Translations under genes and position numbers: made by a program
Notes under the pieces: generated by a model
The model's database searches: none
What the model was told of the DNA's origin: nothing
The model's input: only the letters and a program-made list of their open reading frames with translations
Source of the DNA: Peptococcaceae bacterium
GTDB taxonomy: Bacteria > Bacillota > Peptococcia > DRI-13 > UBA5745
NCBI GenBank assembly: GCA_031264885.1
Contig: JAISDM010000039.1
Span: 1 to 19,567, forward strand
DNA length: 19,567 nucleotides
Direction: 5' to 3'
In this document: positions 7,107-14,091 of the stretch, one piece after another
Position numbering within the stretch: position 1 is the first letter of the stretch
Layout of the letters: every line of letters starts with the position of its first letter

Positions 7107-8369
7107 ATGAGTAAGGTTTATATTCGCACATATGCTTATAACGCGGAGAAAACGATCCGCCGGGCCGTAGAAAGCATACTCAGTCAGACTCATGAAGATT
7201 GGGTCTATTACTTATGCGACAACGGGGCGACCGACCGGACCGGACAAATAATCGACGAGTATGCGCGGAAGGATCATCGGATCAAGGCGTTTCATAATAA
7301 GGTCAATCGGGCATATCTTGAAACGCCGGAGGCGTTGTTTTTGCCGCATCACATTGAAGACGACGATTTTTTTTGTACGCTGGACGCCGACGACGAATAT
7401 ACATCAACGTTCTTAACGGATATGCTTGCGTTTGTTGAGAGCGGCCATTTGGATATTGCGATATGCGGCAGCGACTTCTTGAACGCGGAGAATAATGGCG
7501 CGTTGGCCGGCAGAAGATTGACGCAAAGCGATTTAATTATAGCTGGGGAGGGTTGGGGGAACTTGTTTCCTCATTATCATCAGTTCATTCGAACGGTGTG
7601 GGGAAAGCTGTTTAAAGGGAAAACACTGCGCCATACGGTTCAAGACTCCGCAAACGCGCCTGAGTTCCCAAAGGCTTACGGGGGTGATACATATAACGCC
7701 GTGCTTTCGTTATTGGATTCGGAGCGCGTCGGCATACTGTCGAAGTCGCTGCACAGGTATTATGTATCGCATAAATCCGTGTCATATCAGTGGATTGACG
7801 GACGCAATGACACCGATAACACATTGCTGGAACAGGCGCGGGATTTCCTCATTCAGAAGTGTGGCGCGGTGACGCCGGTTAACGAGGAATTCCTGCTTAT
7901 TGTGTATATGAACGCTCTTACCGATACGCTGAAAGTGTTGATCGGTTGTAATGAGCCGGAAGCCGCCAAGATCGACATCATGTGTGAAATGTTTCTGTGC
8001 GGCAACGCGCGGTCGCTTGCGTCCCGGGAGGGTTTCGGCGCGTTGGTCGGCGACGCGGAGGGCTGCGCGAAGCGGCGCGGAGAACTGTTCGCGATGGGGG
8101 CGCAATGGCTGTTGCTGCGTGAGGAAGTCGCGGACGGGCAAGTCGGGAAATATTGTGAGCTGGGCGAGTTTCTCTGCGCCGCTTGTGAGAACGCCGATGG
8201 ATGGGTTTCTTTTAAGAAACTGTTTGCGCGGTTTTTGATGGAGACGGGGCGCGTTGATGAAGCGAAAGTCAGAATCGATGAGCTGACGGAGCTGCTGCCG
8301 GGCGATGAGGATGTCGGGGAGATTTGTGCTATGAGGGAAAGAATGGATTCCGGGATGAGCCTGGAATGA
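7107..8369 (+). CDS. GT2 family glycosyltransferase with C-terminal helical extension
   Basis: I choose ATG 7107, six bases after AGGAGA (7095-7100); TTG 7104 is the only nearby alternative. The N-terminal half is a GT-A fold: VYIRTYAYNAEKTIRRAVESI, then LCDNGATDRT (usual DDGSTD) and LDADDEY (about 92-98) for the metal-binding DxD region. The later part (about 270-410) is alpha-helical and its end, FMETGRVDEAK-like, resembles a TPR-type helical pair. GT2 enzymes move a sugar from a nucleotide donor to a growing glycan or lipid carrier at the inner membrane face; no transmembrane segment is seen. The last codons (MDSGMSLE and stop) lie within a palindromic intergenic repeat at 8345-8370. The C-terminus therefore seems to have been reset by a repeat insertion. 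This is the last gene of the operon. Confidence 0.87.
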   Translation: MSKVYIRTYAYNAEKTIRRAVESILSQTHEDWVYYLCDNGATDRTGQIIDEYARKDHRIKAFHNKVNRAYLETPEALFLPHHIEDDDFFCTLDADDEYTSTFLTDMLAFVESGHLDIAICGSDFLNAENNGALAGRRLTQSDLIIAGEGWGNLFPHYHQFIRTVWGKLFKGKTLRHTVQDSANAPEFPKAYGGDTYNAVLSLLDSERVGILSKSLHRYYVSHKSVSYQWIDGRNDTDNTLLEQARDFLIQKCGAVTPVNEEFLLIVYMNALTDTLKVLIGCNEPEAAKIDIMCEMFLCGNARSLASREGFGALVGDAEGCAKRRGELFAMGAQWLLLREEVADGQVGKYCELGEFLCAACENADGWVSFKKLFARFLMETGRVDEAKVRIDELTELLPGDEDVGEICAMRERMDSGMSLE

Positions 8370-8370
8370 C
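8345..8370. repeat. Palindromic repeat forming the stop codon region of the GT2 gene
   Basis: The sequence runs from GGATTCCGGG to CCTGGAATGAC. The arms ATTCCGGG and CCTGGAAT pair (one G-U) around the loop ATGAG. It is a degenerate copy of the perfect element seen twice at 17611-17685. The TGA inside GAATGAC ends the glycosyltransferase gene. Confidence 0.7.
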
Positions 8371-8460
8371 GGGGTGTGATAGTTTCCGGACGGACCCGGG
8401 CGGCAGGATGCCGCCCCTACGATAGCGTGAATGGCGCGTTTGTGGGGGCGGCGCCTGTCG
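8363..8460. repeat. 98-bp direct repeat, copy 1
   Basis: Runs from GGAATGACGGGGTGTGATAG to GGCGGCGCCTGTCG. It is almost identical to 8488-8586, with only a few substitutions and one added C in the second copy. It includes the hairpin core GGGCGGCAGGATGCCGCCC at 8398-8416 (8-bp stem, 3-base loop). The offset between copies is 125 bp. Confidence 0.9.
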
Positions 8461-8487
8461 CGTAGGGCTGAGCCCGTGTCCTAACCC

Positions 8488-8586
8488 GGAATGACGGGGT
8501 GTGATAGTTTTCGGACGGGCCCGGGCGGCAGGATGCCGCCCCTACGATAGCGTGAATGACGCGTTTGTGGGGGCGGCGCCCTGTCG
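8488..8586. repeat. 98/99-bp direct repeat, copy 2
   Basis: Second copy of the 8363-8460 unit, with the hairpin core at 8523-8541. The 27-bp spacer between copies contains GGGCTGAGCCC, a short palindrome. Together the copies fill the 8370-8605 gap between the convergent glycosyltransferase and ATPase genes. There is no U-tract typical of a rho-independent terminator, but these stems could still stop or protect both transcripts. Confidence 0.9.
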
Positions 8587-8605
8587 TCTGCCTTGGACTC
8601 TTGGA

Positions 8606-9910
8606 CTACCCCTCGGACGCCAGTTCAAATAATTTGCCGGTGAAATAGAGGGGGACGTTTGTGATCGCGCCGTTTTTCAAGAACTCATTCGTGCTGATCC
8701 GAATCGCGGTTTCGGGATTGTGTCCGGCGATATAGCTCTTGAAGCTGACGGCGTTTTTGCCGCCGCCCGATTTTACTTCGAGGGGGACAATGGATTCGCC
8801 GCGCTGAAGCATAAAGTCAATTTCGCGCTCCTGGGCAAAAGAATAGAAGTGGGGCGTTTGATCTGACAGCGGCATCAACTGTTCCAAAACATAATTCTCG
8901 GCGAGCTGCCCTTTGAACTGAAACGCTTCGGCAAGCAAAACGGATTTGTTCGTAAGTCCCGCCATATGTTTGATCAAACCTGTGTCCAGCAGGAACAGCT
9001 TGAAGTAATTGAGCATTTCATACGCCCGCAAGGGATATTCGGGCTTGGAAACATTCAGGATACGGTAGGCTATGCCGCTGGATATGAGCCACTCAATGGC
9101 GTCCTCAAAATCCTTTGCCCGCGCGCTTTTGGCGATTGCCGCGTACATAAATTTCTCGTTATTCTCTTTCGCGAGCTGTGGAACGATGCTGCGGAACACT
9201 TGCAGTATGCGCCCGCTGTTGACTTTGCCGCTGTGTTTGGTAAAGTCGTTTTCATATAATGAGATCATTTCTTCTTTAATCGCGTCGATTTCTTCGGGGG
9301 CGGCGTTGTTTACCCAGCTTTGAACGCATTCCGGCATTCCGCCGATAATCAGGTACTTCTTATAATGCTCCGTCATCCTCCCGTGAAAAGCCGAAACATA
9401 GTCCGCGCCGGATTTTATGGAGCGATAATACTGATACATACCTGTATCGGCGGCAGCCAAATATTCCTCAAATGTCAACGGGTACACGTTCAGGAGATTC
9501 ACTTTCCCGACAGGGTATGACACCGCGCCAAGATAGGCGCCGAGCAGACTCCCCGCTGTAATGACGTGGTATTCGTTCGCTTCCTCGTTAAAGTATTTCA
9601 GACTTCCCAGCGCGTTCGGGCATTCCTGAATCTCGTCTAAAATGATCAGCGTTCTTTCGGGTAAAACCGTCTTGCCCCGAATCAATCCAAGCCGTTCCAA
9701 AATCTGCCTGGGGTCTTTCGTATCGTTGAAGATTTTGACGGCGTCGGCGTCTCTGTCAAAACTGATATAAATCGAATCCTCATACGCTTCGTTTGCGAAT
9801 TCCCGCGTCAGCCACGTCTTGCCGACCTGCCTCGCGCCCTTTAAGACAAGGGGTTTTCGGCGCGGGCTGTCTTTCCACGCCAAAAGCTCGTTATAGACTT
9901 TTCTGTACAT
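8606..9910 (-). CDS. AAA_14 / DUF4143 family ATPase
   Basis: I choose ATG 9910 because AAGGAGG lies eight bases upstream on the minus strand. The open frame extends 26 codons further but through a repeat-derived stretch. The 434-residue protein has Walker A GARQVGKT (25-32), Walker B LIILDEIQ (88-95) and an ITAGS sensor (117-121). A DUF4143-type C-terminus contains GQLAENYVLEQL and then EIDFML...PLEVKSG, a PD-(D/E)XK-like pattern (Asp, then ExK). This large family, common in gut anaerobes and archaea, has many copies per genome and no firm biological role; proposals include transfer, stress or defence functions. It lies 31 bp after the HAD gene, so it is probably expressed from the same promoter. 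It seems unrelated to the glycan genes. Confidence 0.9.
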   Translation of the reverse strand: MYRKVYNELLAWKDSPRRKPLVLKGARQVGKTWLTREFANEAYEDSIYISFDRDADAVKIFNDTKDPRQILERLGLIRGKTVLPERTLIILDEIQECPNALGSLKYFNEEANEYHVITAGSLLGAYLGAVSYPVGKVNLLNVYPLTFEEYLAAADTGMYQYYRSIKSGADYVSAFHGRMTEHYKKYLIIGGMPECVQSWVNNAAPEEIDAIKEEMISLYENDFTKHSGKVNSGRILQVFRSIVPQLAKENNEKFMYAAIAKSARAKDFEDAIEWLISSGIAYRILNVSKPEYPLRAYEMLNYFKLFLLDTGLIKHMAGLTNKSVLLAEAFQFKGQLAENYVLEQLMPLSDQTPHFYSFAQEREIDFMLQRGESIVPLEVKSGGGKNAVSFKSYIAGHNPETAIRISTNEFLKNGAITNVPLYFTGKLFELASEG

Positions 9911-9931
9911 ACGCGGCGCCTCCTTGAAAAT

Positions 9932-9967
9932 GGATTCCCACTTATTCTCTGCGTCCCGCAATGACGC
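9932..9967. repeat. Degenerate GGATTCC...GCAATGAC repeat across the HAD stop codon
   Basis: The segment starts GGATTCCCACTTATTC and ends CCCGCAATGACG. It has the same outer arms as the elements at 8345-8370 and 17611-17685 but a different centre. It encodes the last residues (VIAGRRE) and the stop of the minus-strand HAD gene, as well as the region upstream of the ATPase start. Confidence 0.5.
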
Positions 9968-10625
9968 CGGGGAATACGCGGCGCTCAAATTCCGCGATGT
10001 CGGGCCCGGAATAGGATTTTAACTCAAAATCGGCTTCGCTGAGATCGAAGGCGTGATGCCGTGTTCCGGTAAACGCGCACACTGTCATACCGGCGTTCTT
10101 GCCGGATTTGACGCCGTTGACCGAATCTTCAATGACGAGACACTCGCCCGGGGTGACTCCCAGCTGCTCCGCGCACTTCAGGTAGATGTCCGGAGCGGGC
10201 TTGCCGTTCTCGGAATCACTGCCTGTGACGATTACGTCCATCCACTTGTTTAGCCCGAACTGTGCCGCGATGAAATCGACCACCTCTTTGGGCGACGACG
10301 ACCCGACGGCCATTTTGACGCCGCGGGCGCACAGGCTGTCCAGCAGTTCCGATACGCCGTCAATCAAGCCGGGTACACGCTTTACCGCGCTGACGAGGGC
10401 TTCCACGTAGAGACGCGCCACTTTCTCTTTCGGTTCGCCAGGGGTAAGCATTTCCGCGGTACTCTTGAATGACGCGCCGGTTGTTCTGGCTATTTCCGCT
10501 TCGCCGTATGGGTACCCGAGGCCGCGGATCAGTTCGCCGACGGAGATGTTATAAAACGGTTCGCTGTCTATCAGTACGCCGTCCATATCCCATAGGACCG
10601 CTTGGATGTTCTGTTTCGTTTTTAT
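9942..10625 (-). CDS. HAD-family phosphatase / beta-phosphoglucomutase-like, apparent ATA start
   Basis: A 227-residue HAD subfamily IA hydrolase. Motif I is LWDMDGVLIDSE, where the first Asp is the phospho-acceptor. Motif II is AVGSSS, and the later motifs are GKPAPDIY and VIEDSVNGV. The first ATG (10586) falls inside motif I and would delete the nucleophile Asp, so translation must begin upstream. No ATG, GTG or TTG exists in frame before the TGA at 10632-10634. The only well-placed codon is ATA at 10623-10625, nine bases after GGGAGG. Alternatively one extra A in the run of five A's would put the gene in frame with a GTG. Substrates are probably small phosphorylated sugars or polyols. The C-terminal seven residues come from a repeat. 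A clear promoter lies upstream. Confidence 0.82.
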   Translation of the reverse strand: MKTKQNIQAVLWDMDGVLIDSEPFYNISVGELIRGLGYPYGEAEIARTTGASFKSTAEMLTPGEPKEKVARLYVEALVSAVKRVPGLIDGVSELLDSLCARGVKMAVGSSSPKEVVDFIAAQFGLNKWMDVIVTGSDSENGKPAPDIYLKCAEQLGVTPGECLVIEDSVNGVKSGKNAGMTVCAFTGTRHHAFDLSEADFELKSYSGPDIAEFERRVFPGVIAGRRE

Positions 10626-10695
10626 CGGTGTTCACCTCCCGAAAAGATCGGAGCGCGCTTGTTCCGGAAGCGGAGCGTATCGGATTGTTGGTGCT

Positions 10696-10724
10696 ATTGT
10701 ACTATTTTGGGAAATATTTGTCAA
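10696..10724 (-). promoter_or_regulatory. Sigma-70-type promoter for the HAD/ATPase pair
   Basis: On the minus strand TTGACA (10719-10724) is separated by exactly 17 bases from TACAAT (10696-10701). The first box is a perfect consensus and the second matches at five of six positions. Transcription would begin near 10689, leaving a leader of about 60 bases before the HAD gene. Confidence 0.85.
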
Positions 10725-10863
10725 ACGTTATCAACGGGGCGCGGTCACAATCGGTCCTCATAATGCTGCTGTGGCTGGGGTAATCTGCGATTCGCAGTTT
10801 GGCGCAATTTAGCGAAACGCGCCTGAGCAGGTATGAGCGAACCCGGGGTTTCCGGACGGTCCC

Positions 10864-10882
10864 GGGCGGCAGGATGCCGCCC
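10864..10882. repeat. Hairpin repeat core GGGCGGCAGGATGCCGCCC
   Basis: Perfect 8-bp stem with GGA loop, preceded by TCCGGACGGTCCC and followed by CTACG as in the copies at 8398 and 8523. A half copy (GGATGCCGCCCCTGCG) follows near 10915-10930, and GTGGCGTGAATCG follows that, as in the 98-bp repeat. Confidence 0.9.
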
Positions 10883-10954
10883 CTACGGTATAGGTATCTC
10901 CTGTGAACAGTAACGGATGCCGCCCCTGCGGTGGCGTGAATCGTTGAAAAATCA

Positions 10955-10983
10955 TTGCTTTCGTGGGCGGATCCATGTATAAT
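10955..10983 (+). promoter_or_regulatory. Probable promoter for the epimerase gene
   Basis: TTGCTT (10955-10960) and TATAAT (10978-10983) are 17 bases apart. The -10 box is perfect and the -35 box weak. Expected start near 10990, about 75 bases before the ATG. Confidence 0.6.
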
Positions 10984-11065
10984 GGCGCCATAACGCGGGT
11001 GAACGGCTGTGCTTCGTCGAGGCCGCCGTTCCTGCGGGCGATGCGGATATGTGGGTGGTGTGAAT

Positions 11066-11938
11066 ATGGAGAAGGTGTTGATCACGGGGGCCGGGGGGTT
11101 CATCGGCCGGCATGTTTACCGGGCTTTTGCGGGGGATCCCGGGTATGAGACGGTGGGGCTGCTCCGGACGGGGGGCGGGCCGTCTTTTTTGTGCTGTGAT
11201 GTGTTGGACCGGGGGAGTGTCCGGGATGTTCTGGCGCGGGTTAGGCCGGATATTCTCGTTCATTGCGCCTGGTATGTGCGTCCGGAGGATTATTTGACTT
11301 CGGGGGAGAATGTGGCGTTTCTCAAGGCGGGTCTGGATTTGTATGAGGATTTTTACGGCGCGGGGGGGAAGCGGGCTGTCTTTGTGGGGACTTGCTTTGA
11401 GTATGGGGTCTATGACCGTCTGCTGCCGGAGGACGCGTTTCTGGCGCCGAAGACGCTGTATGCTTGCTGTAAGGCGGGGCTGGGCGGGGTTTTGACGGAA
11501 AAATCCAGGCTGGATGGGGTGGATTTCTGCTGGGCGCGGCTTTTTTATTTGTATGGGGAAGGGGAGAACAAAACCCGGGTTGTGCCGTATATTATCAACG
11601 GTCTGCTGCGGGGTGAATCGCCTGAATGTTCTGTTGGCCGGCAGAGACGGGATTATGTCTATATTGACGACGCGGCGGCGGCTTTGAAGCTGATCGCGCA
11701 AAGCGGCAAAGGGGTCTATAATGTGGGGACGGGGGAGGCGGTGGCTTTTACGGATATTTATGGGGCGCTGGAGGGGATTCTGGGCGGACGGGTGCTGCGG
11801 GTCCGGGACAGCAGCGGTGAGCCGGCGTGTATTCAGGCGGATGTCCGCCGGTTGGAGGCGCTGGGGTGGGCGCGGCGGTATTCGCTGGCGCAGGGCATGG
11901 AGCGCGCGGTGGAGTGGTGGCGGCGGGAGGCGGAGTGA
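11066..11938 (+). CDS. Extended SDR: NAD(P)-dependent sugar-nucleotide epimerase/dehydratase or reductase
   Basis: I choose ATG 11066 after GGGTGG (11053-11058); GTG 11060 is a close alternative, and the frame is open back to 11009. The 290-residue protein begins MEKVLITGAGGFIGRH with GxxGxxG at 8-14. It then has DVLD (cofactor edge) and VGTCFEYG (109-114, in place of SSxxVYG), with the catalytic YACCK (Tyr132, Lys136), and RDYVYIDDAAAA near 195-206. These are the marks of extended short-chain dehydrogenases that remodel nucleotide-linked sugars, such as UDP-glucose 4-epimerase, GDP- and CDP-hexose reductases. The serine usually paired with Tyr is replaced by Thr109, which is acceptable. Which sugar is used cannot be told. 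It is GC-rich and single, facing the minus-strand operon; it may supply a sugar for surface glycans. Confidence 0.88.
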   Translation: MEKVLITGAGGFIGRHVYRAFAGDPGYETVGLLRTGGGPSFLCCDVLDRGSVRDVLARVRPDILVHCAWYVRPEDYLTSGENVAFLKAGLDLYEDFYGAGGKRAVFVGTCFEYGVYDRLLPEDAFLAPKTLYACCKAGLGGVLTEKSRLDGVDFCWARLFYLYGEGENKTRVVPYIINGLLRGESPECSVGRQRRDYVYIDDAAAALKLIAQSGKGVYNVGTGEAVAFTDIYGALEGILGGRVLRVRDSSGEPACIQADVRRLEALGWARRYSLAQGMERAVEWWRREAE

Positions 11939-11948
11939 TGCGCTGTCC

Positions 11949-11967
11949 GGGCGGCAGGATGCCGCCC
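11949..11967. repeat. Hairpin repeat core between convergent genes
   Basis: GGGCGGCAGGATGCCGCCC, preceded by TCC and followed by CTACGGGG. It fills most of the 67-bp gap between the stops of the epimerase (11938) and aminomutase-like gene (12006). It may act as a weak bidirectional terminator or mRNA 3' guard, though no T-run follows. Confidence 0.88.
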
Positions 11968-12005
11968 CTACGGGGGTGCGGGGACGTTTCCGTGGCGAAT
12001 GTGGG

Positions 12006-13370
12006 TCAGGATAGGCGTTTTTCTATGGCGGCGATGGATTCTTCTGCTTTTGACAGGGTGGTGTCGATGTCTTCTTCGGTGTGGGCGGTGGAGACGAACA
12101 GGTTCTCGAAGTAATGGGGGTGGAACAGGACGCCGCGGAAGAGCATTTCTTCCCACCACATCCGGAACAGGGTGCTGTCGGCGTACGCGGCGGCTTCTCT
12201 GTAGTGGGTGATGGGGCGGTCCGCGAACCATACCTGGAACGCGGCGCCCGCGCCGACGGCGTAGGCGGGTATGCTTGACCGGCGCCACAGGCGGTCGATG
12301 CCTTCGCGCAGTTTGCGGGATCTGGCGCCGAGGGTGTCGTAGAGGCCGGGGGTTCGCAGGTAGTCGAGGGCCGCGGATGTGGCGCTCAGGGCGATTCCGT
12401 TGCCGCTGTAGGTGCCGGCGAGGCTGACTTCGCCTGTGTCGACCAGCCGCATGATTTCTCTTTTGCCCCCCAGGGCCGCCACGGGATAGCCGCCGCCCAG
12501 GCCTTTCGCGAATACGGACAGGTCGGGGTCGATGTGGTACAGTCCCTGGGCGCCGGAGAGGGCGACGCGGAAGCCTGTGATGACTTCGTCGAAGATCAGG
12601 AGGATGCCGTATTTTTGGCTCAGGGCCCGCATGGCTTCCAGGTAGCCGGGCTTGGGAAGGATGCAGCCGGTGTTGCACATGATGGGCTCGGTGATGATGG
12701 CGGCGATGTCTTCGTGGTTCGCTTCGACCAGTTGGGTCAGCGCGCCGGGATCGTTCCACCGGCAGATCAGCAGGGTATCTTTGATGCCTTCGGGGACGCC
12801 GGGGCCCTGGGGTTCGGGGATGCCGCCGCCTTGGGCGTCCACGGCTTTGGCGGAGGGATGTTTATTCCAGTAAACGGTGTCGGCAAAACCGTGGTACATG
12901 CCTTCGAACCGGACGATTTTTTTGCGGCCGGTATAGGCTCTGGCCAATCTCAGGGCGTAGAGCACCGCTTCGGTTCCGGAATTCAGGAAGCGTACCTGAT
13001 CCACGCTGGGGATGATTTCGCAGATTTTTTTCGCCGCGGTGTGATCCAGTTCGCTGGCGAGGGCGAATACGGTTCCCACTTCGCTGATGTGTCTGACGAC
13101 GGCTTTTGTCACCGCTTCCGGTCTGTGGCCCAGCAGCATGGGGCCTAGGCCGAGGAGATAATCGATGAATTCGTTGCCGTCTGCGTCGGTGACGCGGGAG
13201 CCCTTTCCGTTTGCCACGAACAGGGGATAGGGCTCCCAGCCGGACCAGACGGCGCGCGCTGTGCTGTTTACGCCTGCCGGAAGGTATTTCCGCGCTTCTT
13301 CATACAGTTTGCCGCTGGTTGGGAAGCGCCGCTTGTATTCTTCGGTCTTCATGTTTGCTGTGTTTCGCAA
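12006..13370 (-). CDS. Class III aminotransferase, glutamate-1-semialdehyde 2,1-aminomutase-like
   Basis: Two starts are possible. TTG 13370 has AAAGGAG eight bases upstream. ATG 13352 has no ribosome site but overlaps the preceding stop as ATGA. I list the TTG form (454 residues; 448 from the ATG). The fold-type I features are clear: YLPAGVNSTAR as in HemL, NSGTEAV (phosphate binding), FDEVITGFR (Asp255 from the ATG) and FAKGLGGGYPVAALGG with the PLP lysine (Lys283). HemL itself makes 5-aminolevulinate for tetrapyrroles, but no other heme genes are present. HemL-like aminotransferases are common in antibiotic, amino sugar and surface glycan pathways, and this one ends an operon with dehydrogenase and phosphatase genes. 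It therefore probably aminates a keto or aldehyde intermediate. GC content is markedly higher than in the left operon. Confidence 0.87.
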   Translation of the reverse strand: MRNTANMKTEEYKRRFPTSGKLYEEARKYLPAGVNSTARAVWSGWEPYPLFVANGKGSRVTDADGNEFIDYLLGLGPMLLGHRPEAVTKAVVRHISEVGTVFALASELDHTAAKKICEIIPSVDQVRFLNSGTEAVLYALRLARAYTGRKKIVRFEGMYHGFADTVYWNKHPSAKAVDAQGGGIPEPQGPGVPEGIKDTLLICRWNDPGALTQLVEANHEDIAAIITEPIMCNTGCILPKPGYLEAMRALSQKYGILLIFDEVITGFRVALSGAQGLYHIDPDLSVFAKGLGGGYPVAALGGKREIMRLVDTGEVSLAGTYSGNGIALSATSAALDYLRTPGLYDTLGARSRKLREGIDRLWRRSSIPAYAVGAGAAFQVWFADRPITHYREAAAYADSTLFRMWWEEMLFRGVLFHPHYFENLFVSTAHTEEDIDTTLSKAEESIAAIEKRLS

Positions 13371-14089
13371 TTTTGACTCTCCTTTATTATGTGGGGCGCG
13401 CCGGCCGGGCCGCGGTGATTCAGTTTCTCTTGGTTGACGCGGGCGATGATGTCCGGGAGATTGGTCAGCCGGTCTGTTACGCAGACGCACATGGCGGACA
13501 GGCGGCCGTCGGGCTGGAGCAGATCCGGCGCCATCACTGTCGCGCAGCCCGCGGAAACCGCGCTGAGAACGCCGTTCCGGCTGTCTTCGACGGCGACGCA
13601 GTCTGCTGTGGGGAGGCCGAGGGCTTTGGCCGCGGCTTCGTATATGTCGGGATCGGGTTTGTTCCTGGCCACCATGTCGCCGCAGCAGACGACGTCGAAG
13701 AGGCGCCGGATCCCCAGTTCGTCCAGGTAGCGGAGGGTTTTTTCGCTGGCGGTGGATGTGGCGACGGCTGTTTTGATCCGGTTTGCCCGGAGCGCGGAGA
13801 GTGTCTCGACGACGCCGTTTTTCATCGGAACGCCGTTTTTGCTGAGATCGTCCGCCATCAGGCCGGATACGCGGCGCTGGAAACAGTCGAAATCGAAATC
13901 CTCGCCGAGGTTTTGTCTCAATCTCAATCGGTAATCGGCGCTGCTCATACTGCAGGTTTCGGCGTAGGCTTCACGGGAGAGGGACAGCGGCAGTCCCATG
14001 GCGGCCAGCGCTTCGTTGCTGCACCGCAGTTCCAGCGCCTCCGTATCGAGGAGTACGCCGTCCATGTCAAAAATAACGGCCTGTATCAT
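13349..14089 (-). CDS. HAD-family phosphatase / beta-phosphoglucomutase-like
   Basis: The frame is open to 14155, but I choose ATG 14089, which gives MIQAVIFDMDGVLLDTE with the nucleophile Asp8 and acid Asp10 intact. A GGAG lies seven bases upstream and the dehydrogenase stop is two bases away. The 246-residue protein has a helical cap, ATSTAS (motif II), RNKPDPDIYEAA (motif III Lys) and VEDSRNGVLSA (motif IV acidic pair). This is subfamily IA; relatives are phosphoglycolate phosphatases, sugar phosphatases and beta-phosphoglucomutases. The tail beyond about residue 215 is unusually long and rich in Asn, Gln and Lys. Its last codons overlap the next gene. In this operon it could remove phosphate from an intermediate formed by the dehydrogenase and aminotransferase. 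It is a different branch from the HAD at 9942-10625. Confidence 0.9.
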   Translation of the reverse strand: MIQAVIFDMDGVLLDTEALELRCSNEALAAMGLPLSLSREAYAETCSMSSADYRLRLRQNLGEDFDFDCFQRRVSGLMADDLSKNGVPMKNGVVETLSALRANRIKTAVATSTASEKTLRYLDELGIRRLFDVVCCGDMVARNKPDPDIYEAAAKALGLPTADCVAVEDSRNGVLSAVSAGCATVMAPDLLQPDGRLSAMCVCVTDRLTNLPDIIARVNQEKLNHRGPAGAPHIIKESQNCETQQT

Positions 14090-14091
14090 CC

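Larger units (their letters stand above)
10626..11065. other. Intergenic region between divergent HAD and epimerase genes
   Basis: About 440 bp without a supported gene. It holds the HAD ribosome site GGGAGG (minus), a minus-strand promoter at 10696-10724, and the palindrome CTGCGATTCGCAG at 10785-10797. It also holds a full hairpin repeat (10864-10882), a half repeat near 10915-10930, and a + strand promoter at 10955-10983. The segment AATTTAGCGAAACGCGCC near 10807-10824 has a near copy AATTTAGTGAAACGCGCT at about 17258-17275. Confidence 0.7.

Noticed and set aside
11939..12005. Rho-independent terminator between convergent genes
   Set aside because: The GC stem (11949-11967) is a dispersed repeat and lacks a following T-run on either strand, so I report it only as a repeat.
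12534..13148. Plus-strand 204-residue frame opposite the aminomutase-like gene
   Set aside because: Antisense of a gene with intact PLP motifs; no ribosome site and no recognisable domains.
12006..13370. hemL (glutamate-1-semialdehyde aminomutase for heme)
   Set aside because: The family matches, but no other tetrapyrrole gene is nearby and the operon partners point to another substrate, so no gene symbol is assigned.
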